NCBI RefSeq assembly: GCF_000967915.1
Contig: NC_022549.1
Coordinates: 1,290,366-1,354,365, forward strand
Reading direction: 5' to 3'
DNA: 64,000 nt
From: Paracholeplasma brassicae
GTDB lineage: Bacteria; Bacillota_I; Bacilli_A; Acholeplasmatales; UBA5453
Below are positions 16,133 through 27,600 of the stretch, piece by piece. The notes beneath the pieces are model-generated. The model did not search any database. It had not been told where the DNA came from and saw only the letters and a program-made list of their open reading frames with translations. Numbering within the stretch: the first letter of the stretch is position 1; each line of letters starts with the position of its first letter. The position numbers and the translations under genes were made by a program.

Positions 16133-17926
16133 TTATTCGGTTAAATTAATAATGTCATCAATAATTAGTGAAATCTCTTCAATGACTTCAATCAATGGTT
16201 TATAGGTTGATAGATCGACATTGACCATTTTTGCAAGTTCAAGTGGTGTTTTTGTCCCACCTGCTTTTAATACCTCAATCCATTCTTGTGGTTTAATCTC
16301 TTGATTTTCAATCATCTTAGACACCTTAGTACCTAATGTTAAACCAGCTGAATAAGTATATGGATAAAGCCCCATAAAGTAATGTGGTTGTCTCATCCAA
16401 GTTAATCCAGCCCAAGAAGGAATCGTCACTTCTTCTCCCCAAAACTTGGTCAACATTTCAAGTTTTATTTCATTTAGTGTATTTGCTGAAAGTGGTTGTT
16501 TTTGATCTACTCTACGATACACTTCTCTTTGGAATGCTGCCTCAAGTAGATGAGTAACAAAATTATGGTAATAGGTTCTTGATATCATGACTGATTTTAA
16601 CCAGCGCTTTTCACGAGCAGTTTTGGCTTTTTTAATTAAATGATTTGCCATTAAAAGCTCATTTGTTGTTGATGGAGCCTCAATAAAATACATTGAAGGT
16701 CTGGTATTTAAGATGGCTTGATTTGCATTTGCGTATTGAAAATGACCCGCGTGTCCAATTTCATGAGCAAGGACCATCACTTCATCCATTTGACCATTCC
16801 AGTTAAGTAAAATATAGGAAGGGGCGCCATAAGGTGATGAACAAAAGCCACCCGTTGATTTGCCTTGGTTTTGTGGAAAATCAATCCAGCATTCGTCAAA
16901 CGAACGTTTGACGATTTGATTGTATTCATCGCCTAAAACGGATAAGCCTTCAATCAAAAGTTCTCTTGACTCTTCAATCGAAACTTTTGGTTCAAATTGT
17001 GGGTCAACTGCAATCTTTAAATCCGCATAAGTCATTTCATCTAACCCATGAACTTTTTTTAGTAGTTTCGCATAACGTCTCATGGCTGGTGCGAGTTTTT
17101 CCATAATTAAGTCGATTTGTCGATCTAAAAAATCAATACTGACTTTTTGATCATGTAGTAGATAGTCAAATACACTATCAAACCCTCTTAACTCTGACAT
17201 AATTTTTTCTTTTTGAACGTGTGCTTGATAATTATTTGCGAAACCATGTTGGTATTCTGCTAATTTTTCATAAAACGACTCATATGCTTGACGTCTTATT
17301 TTTGTGTCAATCTCATATTCATACTCATTTTCAAAGAGTGTAAATGAATTTGGGTAAATATTTCCATCTGCTTCAAAATCGTTAAATTTCATATCAGCAA
17401 GCTTAAAACGGTTATAGTTTTGATAAGGTACAGATAAGACAGGTGATAAACTCACAAGCGCTTTTTCGACCTCAGGGCTTAATGTGTGGTCTTTATCCTC
17501 AATTAATTCTTTAATATAATAGCCGTTACTATTTGATGCTTTTGCTGCTTTTAATAGCGTTTCATTATCGACTTGTTTTAATTCATTTGATAAAAATGTC
17601 AATTTTTTGGAGAATTGTTGAAAACGCATCATTGCTTTTCCATGTCTCATTTGGTTTTCTTCTGATAATGAATCTGTGCTAGTTTGAAGTGAGCTGTACG
17701 CACCTATTCTTGAAAGATTACCTTGAATGACTTGATACGCATCAAGTGCTTTATTGATAACTTCACTTGTTGCTAATTTGCCTGAATAAGTTGATTCAAA
17801 TTCATCAATCAAACTGGTAACCTCATCGAATGCTTTTAAATACTTTTCTTCTGTTTCAAACAGATTGGTCATCGCCCACGTATGGTTGATGTTTAATTCA
17901 TTTCTTTTTGGTAGTTGTTTTTTCAA
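16133..17926 (-). CDS. pepF: Oligoendopeptidase F
   Basis: 597 residues, the usual M3B length (about 600). The zinc site HEIGHAGH (HExxH) lies near residue 385 within VMVLAHEIGHAGHFQYA. The later E (SMYFIEAPSTTNELLM) supplies the third ligand. It is a cytosolic zinc metallopeptidase that cuts peptides of roughly 7-17 residues, used in peptide nutrition and turnover. The start is a TTG at 17926 with AGGAG upstream; no ATG fits. A TATAAT -10 is at 17953-17948 on the minus strand. Stands alone, converging on the feo terminator. Confidence 0.94.
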   Translation of the reverse strand: MKKQLPKRNELNINHTWAMTNLFETEEKYLKAFDEVTSLIDEFESTYSGKLATSEVINKALDAYQVIQGNLSRIGAYSSLQTSTDSLSEENQMRHGKAMMRFQQFSKKLTFLSNELKQVDNETLLKAAKASNSNGYYIKELIEDKDHTLSPEVEKALVSLSPVLSVPYQNYNRFKLADMKFNDFEADGNIYPNSFTLFENEYEYEIDTKIRRQAYESFYEKLAEYQHGFANNYQAHVQKEKIMSELRGFDSVFDYLLHDQKVSIDFLDRQIDLIMEKLAPAMRRYAKLLKKVHGLDEMTYADLKIAVDPQFEPKVSIEESRELLIEGLSVLGDEYNQIVKRSFDECWIDFPQNQGKSTGGFCSSPYGAPSYILLNWNGQMDEVMVLAHEIGHAGHFQYANANQAILNTRPSMYFIEAPSTTNELLMANHLIKKAKTAREKRWLKSVMISRTYYHNFVTHLLEAAFQREVYRRVDQKQPLSANTLNEIKLEMLTKFWGEEVTIPSWAGLTWMRQPHYFMGLYPYTYSAGLTLGTKVSKMIENQEIKPQEWIEVLKAGGTKTPLELAKMVNVDLSTYKPLIEVIEEISLIIDDIINLTE

Positions 17927-18315
17927 TATTATTCACTCCTTTTTATGATTATAACACAAATGAGATTAATGAAACACATTTACTTTAGATTATCAAATTC
18001 ACTGAAGAAAAAGCACTTGCTTTCACAAAGTCCTTTTAACATCACATATACCGTAAATACTTTGAACGTCAATAATGTTTTTTTTTCTTAAAATAATATT
18101 AGATACTCAGCTTATGTTTTCTTATAGTACATACTAAATTGAAATATGCTTTTTAAGCCATTAGTGATATCTTTTTATCTTTGCTTGATAGTGCCAAATT
18201 TAATGAATTACTTGTCGGTATTACTTTAAGTTTTAAGAAAAAAAAGACTTAAGATTTTAAACTCTACCTTAAGTCTAACTACTTACAGTGAATATGAAAG
18301 TGCTATATTCGCTTT
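17927..18315. other. Non-coding gap upstream of pepF
   Basis: 389 bases, very AT-rich. The left end holds the pepF promoter (-10 at 17948-17953). The right end holds the terminator of the MscS-like gene. Between about 17980 and 18230 I see no convincing ORF, RNA fold or repeat. Confidence 0.5.
18236..18276 (-). terminator. Terminator of the MscS-like gene
   Basis: Stem AGACTTAAG / CTTAAGTCT with a 14-base loop, followed on the minus strand by a run of eight or more T. A second weaker hairpin (GTGAATAT / ATATTCGC, about 18289-18312) lies nearer the stop codon. Confidence 0.7.
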
Positions 18316-19566
18316 TTATTTGTTATTAATTATTTGTGAAATGTCATAGCCTGAAGGTTCTTGGAATATTCTTAGTTCAAAATAATCTGTAGTCGCGTAG
18401 ATATGATCAAATATATCTGACATAGTATCTTCATAGTCTGCCCATGCTGTTTTATTAGAGAATGCATATACTTCTAATGGTATCCCCATATTTTTATTTT
18501 GAAGTTGTCGAACAAGAATAAACATGTTTTGATTTACGTTAGGGTTCCTTTTTAGGTATTCCGTCAAATATATTCTAAAGACGCCTAAATTGGTCAATCT
18601 TCTACCATTTAAATCAACAGATGTGTCAATCTTACCTTCTTTGTTATATTGATCGATTTCAATTTTCTTACTTGTCAAGTAAGCCTTAATAAAATCCACT
18701 TTTAATAATTTTTCATATAACTCATCATTTACTATCTTAACACTTTTACTATCTATATTGATTGAACGCTTTATTCTTCTTCCACCAATGTCAAAAACAC
18801 TCCGCCAATTGACAAATGACTCAGATATTAATTTATATGCAGGCACCGTTACGGTTGTTTTATCCCAGTTTTGGACTCTAACAAAAGTCAAGGTGACATC
18901 GATAACGTCCCCGTCAACGCCATAGTCTGGCATCTCAATCCAATCACCGATTCTAATTAAGTCATTGGCTGACATCTGAAAACCTGCAACAAGACCTAAA
19001 ATGCTATCTTTAAATATCAACATGATGACTGCAGAAAGTGCTCCAAGTCCTGTTAAAATTACAACCGGACTTTCTCCAACAAAATGGGCAACAACAATAA
19101 TAACAACCACCATGAAGATGATAATTTTAATGAATGCCAGTACACCTTTAATCGGTTTCAAACTGGATTGATCATTGTATTCAACATAGAGTTTGTTGAC
19201 TAAATCAAGTGCGGAGCTAATAATCTTAAGTATTAAAAACGCTATATAAAGTATTAAGAAAAAATCAAGTAAACTCTTTAAAGTTGGTAAATAAATAATC
19301 ATTTCAAACAAAAATAACGTTGGAATCAATTTAATAACATTCGCAATTAGCGGGCTTTTTAAGAGCGTCACAATAAATTTGTTTCCTCTTCTTAGTCCAA
19401 CATTTTTAACTGTTACATTAAATACTATCTTAATAATAAAATAGCCGACAATACTTGTTAAAAGCAACAAGGCAAATATAGCAACATCTGATATAACTGG
19501 TACTAATGTTCCTTCAAATCCTAACTTTGTTAAAAATTCAATAAACTTTTCTCTTAAAATTTCCAT
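18316..19566 (-). CDS. ybdG: YbdG-type MscS-family mechanosensitive channel
   Basis: 416 residues. Five hydrophobic segments (about residues 18-185) are followed by the MscS beta domain: GLGALSAVIMLIFKDSILGL forms the pore-lining helix end, then GDWIEMPDYGVDGDVIDV. The C-terminal half shows GGRRIKRSINID, TNLGVFRIYLTEYL and EVYAFSNKTAW, which match E. coli YbdG/MscM nearly feature by feature, and the length is almost identical. It should open under membrane tension to release solutes after osmotic downshock. It has its own terminator; the start ATG has only a weak ribosome-binding site. Confidence 0.9.
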   Translation of the reverse strand: MEILREKFIEFLTKLGFEGTLVPVISDVAIFALLLLTSIVGYFIIKIVFNVTVKNVGLRRGNKFIVTLLKSPLIANVIKLIPTLFLFEMIIYLPTLKSLLDFFLILYIAFLILKIISSALDLVNKLYVEYNDQSSLKPIKGVLAFIKIIIFMVVVIIVVAHFVGESPVVILTGLGALSAVIMLIFKDSILGLVAGFQMSANDLIRIGDWIEMPDYGVDGDVIDVTLTFVRVQNWDKTTVTVPAYKLISESFVNWRSVFDIGGRRIKRSINIDSKSVKIVNDELYEKLLKVDFIKAYLTSKKIEIDQYNKEGKIDTSVDLNGRRLTNLGVFRIYLTEYLKRNPNVNQNMFILVRQLQNKNMGIPLEVYAFSNKTAWADYEDTMSDIFDHIYATTDYFELRIFQEPSGYDISQIINNK

Positions 19567-19823
19567 CTCATAAATTCTAACATCTAGGCTTTCTCATAAA
19601 AAGATTAGTTGTTAGTTCTCCTTTCAAATAATAAGCAAGACTTACAAAACTACTTAACGATACCATAAATAGGTTCGTTCTTATAAATGCGTTAAGTTTC
19701 CTGATACCATAGGACCACATTAATAATCGCATGACCAAACATTAAATCATAACCAGCAAGTCCTATATTATAATAATACACTTACTGTTACCTAACTAAA
19801 TCTACGCCTATCGGTTAAAAATA

Positions 19824-21308
19824 TCATTTTGTGTGCGTTGTTTCTTCATAAGCAATTTCATATTCTGTTTTATTTGCTTTACTAACAACCCGCATTCTAC
19901 CTTTAATTGGTGTTTTTTGCAAGGCTTGATAGACGATTTCACCTTTGTTATTCAGTATTTCTACAAAGGTTGAGATGTCTAATATGGTTATAACACCAAT
20001 ATCTGTTGCTGTAAGTTCTTTTATATTACAAATCGCTCCAACAATATCAGATGGTCTCATTTTCGTTTTCTTACCTGCATTGATGTGAAGTTTCATAATT
20101 TCTTGCTTGAATTCAAATCCTTTGTCCATTTTGATTTGTTTTGTTTTTTCTTGTTTGTTATTAAAAGCTTCTAATGCTTGTTTAACATCTAATTCAGTAG
20201 GAATTTTAAGTTCCTCTATTTTTTGATTTGTTTGTGCTGTGATTTTATCTAAATATTTGTATTCTCTATTACTGATAAATGAAATGGCTTTACCACTAGC
20301 ACCAGCTCTTGCACTTCTACCGATCCTATGGATGTAATTATCAATGTTTCGTGGTAGATCAAAATTTATAATCAGCGAAACTTGATCGATATCAAGCCCA
20401 CGAGCAGCAACGTCTGTTGCTACCAAATACCGATAAAGACCATGTTTGAAGTCGTTGATTACTTTAAGTCTATCTTTTTGATCCATATCACCGTGAAGTT
20501 TTATTGGTGAAAAAGACTTTCTATTTAAAATCTGGTAAACCTCGTCAACCGACTGTTTTGTGTTACAAAATATAATTGCGCTGTTTGGGTTTTCTACAAT
20601 AAGAACTGAACTAATCAAATCTGATTTTTCCTTATTTTCTACTTCATAGTAATATTGAAGCAACTTATTTTCTGTTTCTATCGAATCTTTTGCAACTATT
20701 AATTGTGGATTTACCATGTGTAAATTAGATAATTCGACAATGTCTTGTGGCATCGTTGCTGATAAAAGAATCATTTGTATGTTCATCGGTACATGAGTCA
20801 ATACCTCTTTGACTTGATCGATAAAACCCATTTTAAGCATTTCATCAGCTTCATCGATTACTAGATGAGTAATCGCTGTTAGATCAATTGTTTTACTTAA
20901 AATATGATCAATTAGTCTTCCTGGTGTCGCTACAACAACATGTGTCCGTTGTTTTAATTGTTTGGCTTGATTATCAAATGATGATTTCCCGTGCACAGCT
21001 TCTACCTTAATTCTTAGAAATCTACCAATATTGAATATGTCGTCTCTAACCTGAGTTGCTAGTTCTCTTGTCGGCGTCAAGACCAAGACCTGTGGTTCCT
21101 TTTTATCCCAAATGATTTTATTTAAAACCGGAATAGCAAAAGCTGCCGTTTTACCACTACCTGTTTTTGACTTTATAATTACATCCCTGTTGTTTTTAAT
21201 CGCTGGTATTACTAAACTTTGAACGTCGGTTGGTGATTCATACCCAAGCACAGTTAAAGCTTTTAATAAGGGTTCGATTAACTCGAATTGTTCAAATGAT
21301 TTTACCAT
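19824..21308 (-). CDS. dbpA: DEAD-box RNA helicase DbpA/YxiN
   Basis: 494 residues. RecA-like domain 1: Q motif GYESPTDVQ, motif I SKTGSGKT, Ia PTRELA, II DEAD (VIDEADEML), III SAT. Domain 2: IV IIFCNTK, V ATDVAARGLD, VI HRIGRSARAG. The C-terminal 75 residues (KMRPSDIVGAICNIKEL, then DIGVITILDISTFVEIL) are the DbpA RNA-recognition domain that binds hairpin 92 of 23S rRNA. The resemblance to B. subtilis YxiN runs through the whole length. It acts in large-subunit assembly. The 257-base region downstream (19567-19823) holds no feature I can name. Confidence 0.94.
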   Translation of the reverse strand: MVKSFEQFELIEPLLKALTVLGYESPTDVQSLVIPAIKNNRDVIIKSKTGSGKTAAFAIPVLNKIIWDKKEPQVLVLTPTRELATQVRDDIFNIGRFLRIKVEAVHGKSSFDNQAKQLKQRTHVVVATPGRLIDHILSKTIDLTAITHLVIDEADEMLKMGFIDQVKEVLTHVPMNIQMILLSATMPQDIVELSNLHMVNPQLIVAKDSIETENKLLQYYYEVENKEKSDLISSVLIVENPNSAIIFCNTKQSVDEVYQILNRKSFSPIKLHGDMDQKDRLKVINDFKHGLYRYLVATDVAARGLDIDQVSLIINFDLPRNIDNYIHRIGRSARAGASGKAISFISNREYKYLDKITAQTNQKIEELKIPTELDVKQALEAFNNKQEKTKQIKMDKGFEFKQEIMKLHINAGKKTKMRPSDIVGAICNIKELTATDIGVITILDISTFVEILNNKGEIVYQALQKTPIKGRMRVVSKANKTEYEIAYEETTHTK

Positions 21309-21677
21309 ATACTCATCTCTTTTCTTTTGTACTTATATTGTATCATGTCTGTGTTAGAAAAATGTCTGACTTATGCATTTCAAATAGAGCAAGACCGATA
21401 AAATGACCTTTCATCGCGAAATGTTCGGTTCTTGACTTGTTGTCTTAAGCCTTTATGACTTCGATTAGGATACTCTTTAATATTCTACCTTTATTTTCTT
21501 ATCGATCCTAACAAATAGAAATGCTTTATCGATAGAGCTATTAATTTTGTTATCATTTGAATTTAACTGCATACAACACGTGTGCGATTGATAAAACACA
21601 TATGGACATAAAAATTTGCGACAAAATTGAAGAAAAAGGGCCTTGCATAGGCAAGGTCCTTTAACGTCATTCATCAG
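21309..21677. other. Non-coding gap upstream of dbpA
   Basis: 369 bases. Near the dbpA end a TGATACAAT extended -10 box lies on the minus strand (about 21335-21345). The other end holds the giant-gene terminator. A 65-codon minus-strand frame at 21477-21674 has no ribosome-binding site or recognisable motif and covers the terminator. Nothing else seen. Confidence 0.45.
21633..21662 (-). terminator. Terminator of the giant surface-protein gene
   Basis: Stem AAAGGACCTTGC / GCAAGGCCCTTT with loop CTAT (one mismatch), followed by TTCTTC on the minus strand, 16 bases past the stop codon. Confidence 0.8.
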
Positions 21678-24600
21678 TTAAACACTTACAAAATAAGCAA
21701 CAATTGCAGCTCTTGTAAATCTTGTTCTACTAACATCTGTGAAGTCACTTTGTGGTAGGTCATCAAGATATAGTTGCGGTAAATCATTGATTAACATATC
21801 CGATACAAGGTGATAAACAATTGTATTTGGTGCTGCAACGAGTAATGCAATATCCGCATCGTCTAATGATTGAAGATTAGTTAATGTGATTGAACTAGCG
21901 ATGTCACCAACGTTAGTAACACTTAAAATCGTCATTGCTTGGACAAGTGCTTCTAGTTCAGCAACTTTAATATCGTCACCGATTGCATTTGCGTCATAAT
22001 TTGAATCACCACTTACAGCTAACGATTCAGTCGTATGGATGTTTGCACCCTTAACGCCACTAGCAACTAAGCGGTAAACAATTAGTGAATCTACGTTTAA
22101 CAAGTCATCTAACTTCGCAGTTGTTAAATTAGCTGGTGCGATGGTTGTTAATGTAAGATCATCCATTGTTTTGCTTGTGTCAGTATCAGCTAGAATCACT
22201 AATGCAGCGATCATACCTGTAATTTCACTCTTAACTAAATGTTCATTTATTACTGTGTAAGCACCGGTTGGCACATCCATAGCGCTAATAATAGCGCTTG
22301 ATAGGATGCGGTCAACGATACTTGAATTTAGGGCATCAAGTTGTTGAAGTTGTGCGATTGTGATGGTTTGGGCATCCATTGATACGGTAATGTCTGAGAC
22401 AATCATAATACCCATTGCATCAATTAAGGCACTTAGTTCACTACGTTTGATGTCTTTGCCTGGGTGGTTCGAATCAAAGTTTGAATCACCAAGGACTGAA
22501 ATTGCTTCGGTTGGAACAGTAATTGCAGTTGAAGCGATTAATTCTTTAGAAATCATGCGATCTACTAATCTTGAATCTAGGTTGTATAAGTCATCTAACT
22601 GACCTTGTGTTAGAGACGTTGTATCAATACCAGCAGATAGGTTATTAACACCTAAAATACCGAGTGTTTGAACAAGTTTCTCCAATTCAGCGTTTGTGAT
22701 GTCTAATTGATCATTGTCTACGTAACTTGATGTTGGTACATCAACAACAATTTCGATCACACGTTCAGAAATGATACGGTCAATAATTCTTGAGTTATAG
22801 TTAACTAATACGCTTAGATTTGCTCTTGTTACTGCGTTAGGATCAACGCCGTCTGTTAAGCTAATGTTCAATGTTTGCATTGTGTTAGATAGTTTCGTTA
22901 ATTCACTTCTTAGAATGTCACTGCCTACTGCGTTACTATCAAATTCGATGTCACCAGAGACTGCAAGTGCAGACGCTGGAACGTCGATTGTTGAATCTAG
23001 AATTGATTTAGAGATCAAGCGATCAACCAATCTTGAATTTAATGCAAGTAACGAATTGAATGTCATGTACGTGATTGCATCCACATCGATTGGTGCTGAC
23101 AAGTCAGCGTTTAATGCGATAAGGGCATCAAGCACATTAATTAATTCTGCTTTGCTGATGTCTAAGGTTGATCCGACTTCATAAGATGATGTAGGAACGC
23201 TTGAGACATTGGCAATTACTTCTTTAGATACTAAACGGTTAACGATGATTGAATCTCTAGAAACCGCTGTCTTAATCACACTTGGTGTTAAGCTAGCTGG
23301 ATTAATACCGGTTGTTAAGTTGACGTTTAGATCGCCTAAAGCAAGAATGATACGTCCAACTTCTAGGTAATCAAGGTCTAACTTGTTATTTAATTCATCT
23401 TCTTCAGAGGTTGCACTAAATGCGTCATCTCTAATATTTGCTCTTCCAACGCTATCGATGATACCTTCAGATAGTAAGCGGTTAATGATATCTGAGTCTA
23501 GTGCATGTAATTGTTGTAATTTAGCGGTTGTAATTGAATCGACACTAATATCATCTGCTAGTGAAGCCACATTAATGATACCTAATGCATCAATTAATGA
23601 TTGAACCTCAGTTCTAGCGATGCGAGTACCAGCGTATGAAACGGTCGGTACACTTGTTAATGCATTTTCGATTTCATCACTAATGATTTGATCAATCACG
23701 CTGCTGTTTAAATCATGTAATTCTTGTAGTTTAGCTACAGTAACTGTGTCAACAGTAACGTCTGCAACATCAGTTACACCTAAGACACCAAGTGCATCAA
23801 ATAGGCTTGTGATTTCAGTTACCTTAATCATACCATCAAAGTTTCCACTGGTTTCTAATGCGTCTGCTGGAATTGTAATATCAGTTTGACCCTTAAGTAC
23901 TAAGTCAACAAATGCGTATAGATAAGTCGAATCTAAGACTTGATCAAGTTGAGTTTGAGTTAATCCAGTTAATGTAGATACACCTACATTTGGATTAGCA
24001 AAATCAGTAATACCTAAGACATCAAGTGCAACAAATAGTTTTCTAAGTTCAAGCGCGGTTAAGCGTTGTCTTGTGCCAACGGTTTCAGTTGCAACACTTG
24101 GAATGTTAAATAAGTTTGGATCAAATAAATCGTTCGCCAATAAGTCGATAAAGCCTGGTGCTTGAAGTAACAAGTCAAGTTTATCAACAAGGTACTTAGA
24201 CTCTAATACTCTGTCTAAATCATCTTTAGTTCCCACCACGTTTTGACCAATTAGGCCAGTTAACATGTCTGGAGAAACTGAGGATAAATCGGTACCAATG
24301 TTTAGTAAGCTTAAGGAAACCATTAAGTTTCTAATTTCAGCTTTAGAGAATCGGTTTAACTCGATACCTGAGGTACCTAGTGTGTCTACTGGTGCTGAAA
24401 CATCAAAGGTGTCTACCACTTTAACAAGGACTTGAGTTAATTGTTCATTAGCAAGGGTATCAAGCTCATCCATTTCAAATACTTTAGCTAGAATAACGTA
24501 TAGAATACCTGAATCTAAGACTCTGTCTAAGTCATCTTTCGATCCTACTAAGTTACGTCCGACTAAATCAGTAAATGTATCTAGATTAACGGCTTGTCCA

Positions 24601-27600
24601 CCAGTTAATGTATCTAATCCAATGGTATCAACGGCAACAACTGCGTTTCTTAATTCAGAAACTTTAACAAGCGTTCCATTCATTACGGATGGATCGAATG
24701 CAAATAAGTCAGAAGTTGCAGTAAATGTGGTTTGAATTTCATTTGCTTTTGAAACTAAGTAGTCAATCACATTAGAATTTGTTAATGCGTTAGAAATTAG
24801 TGAGTGTACTACTTTTGATACTAATAATTCATCAAAATCGTCATAGACGTTGTTGTTTACATTTTGACCAACTAGATTAGCAAATGAATTAAAGTCCACT
24901 TGAATACTCCAGTCGATTAATGAAGCTGCCCTTACGATTGCGATGACTTCAGATGCTTTTAACACACCATTTGCATCAACTGCATCTGGATGAATATTGA
25001 ATAATGAAGCAGTCACAGTTAAATCAGCGAAGTCCGCATTTTCGCTAGCAAACTTATTAATATAGTTTACTGCAAAGTTAGCGACAACTGCGTGTTCGTT
25101 AAAGTTTAATACCTTATCAAAGATTGCAACTAAGATATTTGATTGCATCATGTAATCAATGTTGGTAGTAAACTCTTTTTCGTCATTTAAAGCTGTGATA
25201 ATTGCTTGTGGGTTACCTAAATCGACATCTAACCAGTCCACACGTGTCAAGCTTAATACAAGTTGAACAAGTTCTTCTCTCTTTAATAAACCTTGGTCGT
25301 ATAGATTGTATTTAACGTCATTGAATAAGAAGAATTCTTTGCTTAGATTTGGACTAATGCCAAGTTGTTCTTGTGCAAGTTCGTTAATTTCGTTTGCTGC
25401 GTTTTGAAGTAATTCGTCATTTGCATGCGTTTCAAGTACTAAATTATAAGCAAGTTCTGTATCGAATAACTTTTCAACCGCATCGGTGCTATGAATCTTA
25501 GAGTACATTAATTTTTGATTACTTAGATCTCCAAAACCATCTAATTCAAGCGAATTGAATAGAACCACATAGTTCATTAATTCATCTTTCTTAAATCGGT
25601 TTGTGTTGTCGAGTAAGTAACTTGGAATTTCCATCTTAGTTTCATCGATTTGAATATTGAAGTCAAGTTTTGCTGCTTCGGTTTCAATCACGTAGGCAAC
25701 AATCGACATCACGTCTTCTGATTTCACTAAACGGTTAATGTAATCATAAATAATACCTGAATCAAGTACTTGGTAGAAACGAGCCTTGGTTTCACCATCA
25801 AGTAACATTGGTGCTTCCCAGCTTGCAATGGTATTCACGTCAAATGCTTTATCGACATCAAAACCAACGGCATAAGCGCTAAGTAGTAATTCTGCAATGT
25901 CAACGGCTAATAGACGTTCGTTGTAAACAAAGAGGTCTCGGTTGATTTCAAATAAGCTAGCATCTACTTCTTGATTGTAATTATTAAGTACTTTAGTGTT
26001 CACCAAATCAGCCACAAGTGTTGTCCAAATGTCTGATAATAAGACTTGATTTAACATGTGAAGAACGATTGGTGTATTTAGAGCTTCTACTAATAGGTCA
26101 CTTGAAGTTTCAACATCAAAGAGATCCGCGTAGGCTTTAATATTCTTTAATTGTTGCATGTCTTCAAATTGACTAATGCCTAGCTTGTTAAATGCAACGA
26201 TTAAGCTTCTTAATGAGGCTTCATTTACAAGTTCGTATGAGATTGCTAGGTCTTCTTTTGTGATAACACGGATGTCAACACCTAATGAAGTAGCGAAACT
26301 TGGGACTTGTTCGTTGATCAAATCTGCTAGTTTTTGGCTAGTTGATTCATGGTTGGCTAATTTTTCAATTAAACCATTAATAACTTCTGAACCAAAGATT
26401 AAGCCTAAACGGTCTTTAGTGACGTTAGCGTTTTGTTTTTCTAGTAGATTAACTAGGAACGCCGGTGTTACCATTTGATCCATAATTGGTTTAAATTCGA
26501 TAGCTGAGGCTGCAAATAAGATTTCAGCCGTTGCTTTTACAGATAGTCTACCATTTGTATCTTCATAACCTTCGATTCTTAAATCTGAAGGTGAATAGAA
26601 GATTTGGAATTCATCAAAAATGAAGTCTGAAGCAAATTCATAAAGACCATCTTGTTTAAGCGCTGCGTCGATTAAGTATCGAACAAGATTCGTATGAGCG
26701 ATGTATGAAAGGTAATTAGAACCTTCAATGGTCATATTAGATAACGTTGTTAAGCTATTGACATCAACGTTTTCAAAGTCGTCTTGACTATTGATGTTAA
26801 GTGCCTTTAATACGTTTCTAACTCTGACAAATTGTTGGTAATCAAATAGGCCATTTTCATCGTTTACTTCACTAATTGCGACTAAGAATTCTTCAACGTC
26901 TAGTGATAAGTCGTTTAATACTTCGATGTTTTGATCACTAATCAAATCATTAATGAAGTTAACAGCAAAGCTACGAACACCAGTATCTACTAAAACATTC
27001 GTTAGTAACGAGTGAACAATCTTCGACTCAAATAAATCATCAATATCTTTTGAACCATTAAAGTTCATGTCTTTATCAAATAGATCAAAGGCGAATTGAA
27101 CGTTAAGGTTGTCTAAATCGATGACTTGTGCAAATTCTAGAATACTAATTAAGTGTTTAACTTCAAAGACACCCTTAGCATCTGAAATATGATTAAAGTC
27201 AAATAAGTTTTCTGTGACTTGTAAGCCGACAAGTTCGCTTGAAATTTCTGGTAAATACTTGTTTGCTAATTCTGCGTATAAGACATTTAAGTCAAGCGCA
27301 GGATTGCCTTCTGTATTTAAAAGTTTATCGAATAATGCAACTAGAATATTTGATGAGAAGATGTAATCAATATTCTTAACGTTGTCATTACCTTCTTCAA
27401 GTAATAAATCAATTAGATAGAAAATATCGTCGGTCGTATTAAAACTTAACGACGTATAATCAATTCTTAGACCTGATTTAATCAACTGTTTGATTTCTTC
27501 ACGTTTAAAGTAGCCATAATAATCTTCATCAATGCTGACAAGATCATATTTGAATTCAGCAAACATAAACGTTTGTGCTTTAACTTGGTATGAAATACCG

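Noticed and set aside
21477-21674. 65-codon minus-strand reading frame upstream of the giant-gene terminator
   Set aside because: No ribosome-binding site, odd Cys-rich composition, overlaps the terminator hairpin and has no recognisable motif.
21790-23710. Regular repeats that could suggest a CRISPR-like array
   Set aside because: The repeats are degenerate at the DNA level, 205-270 bases apart and in frame within one coding sequence.
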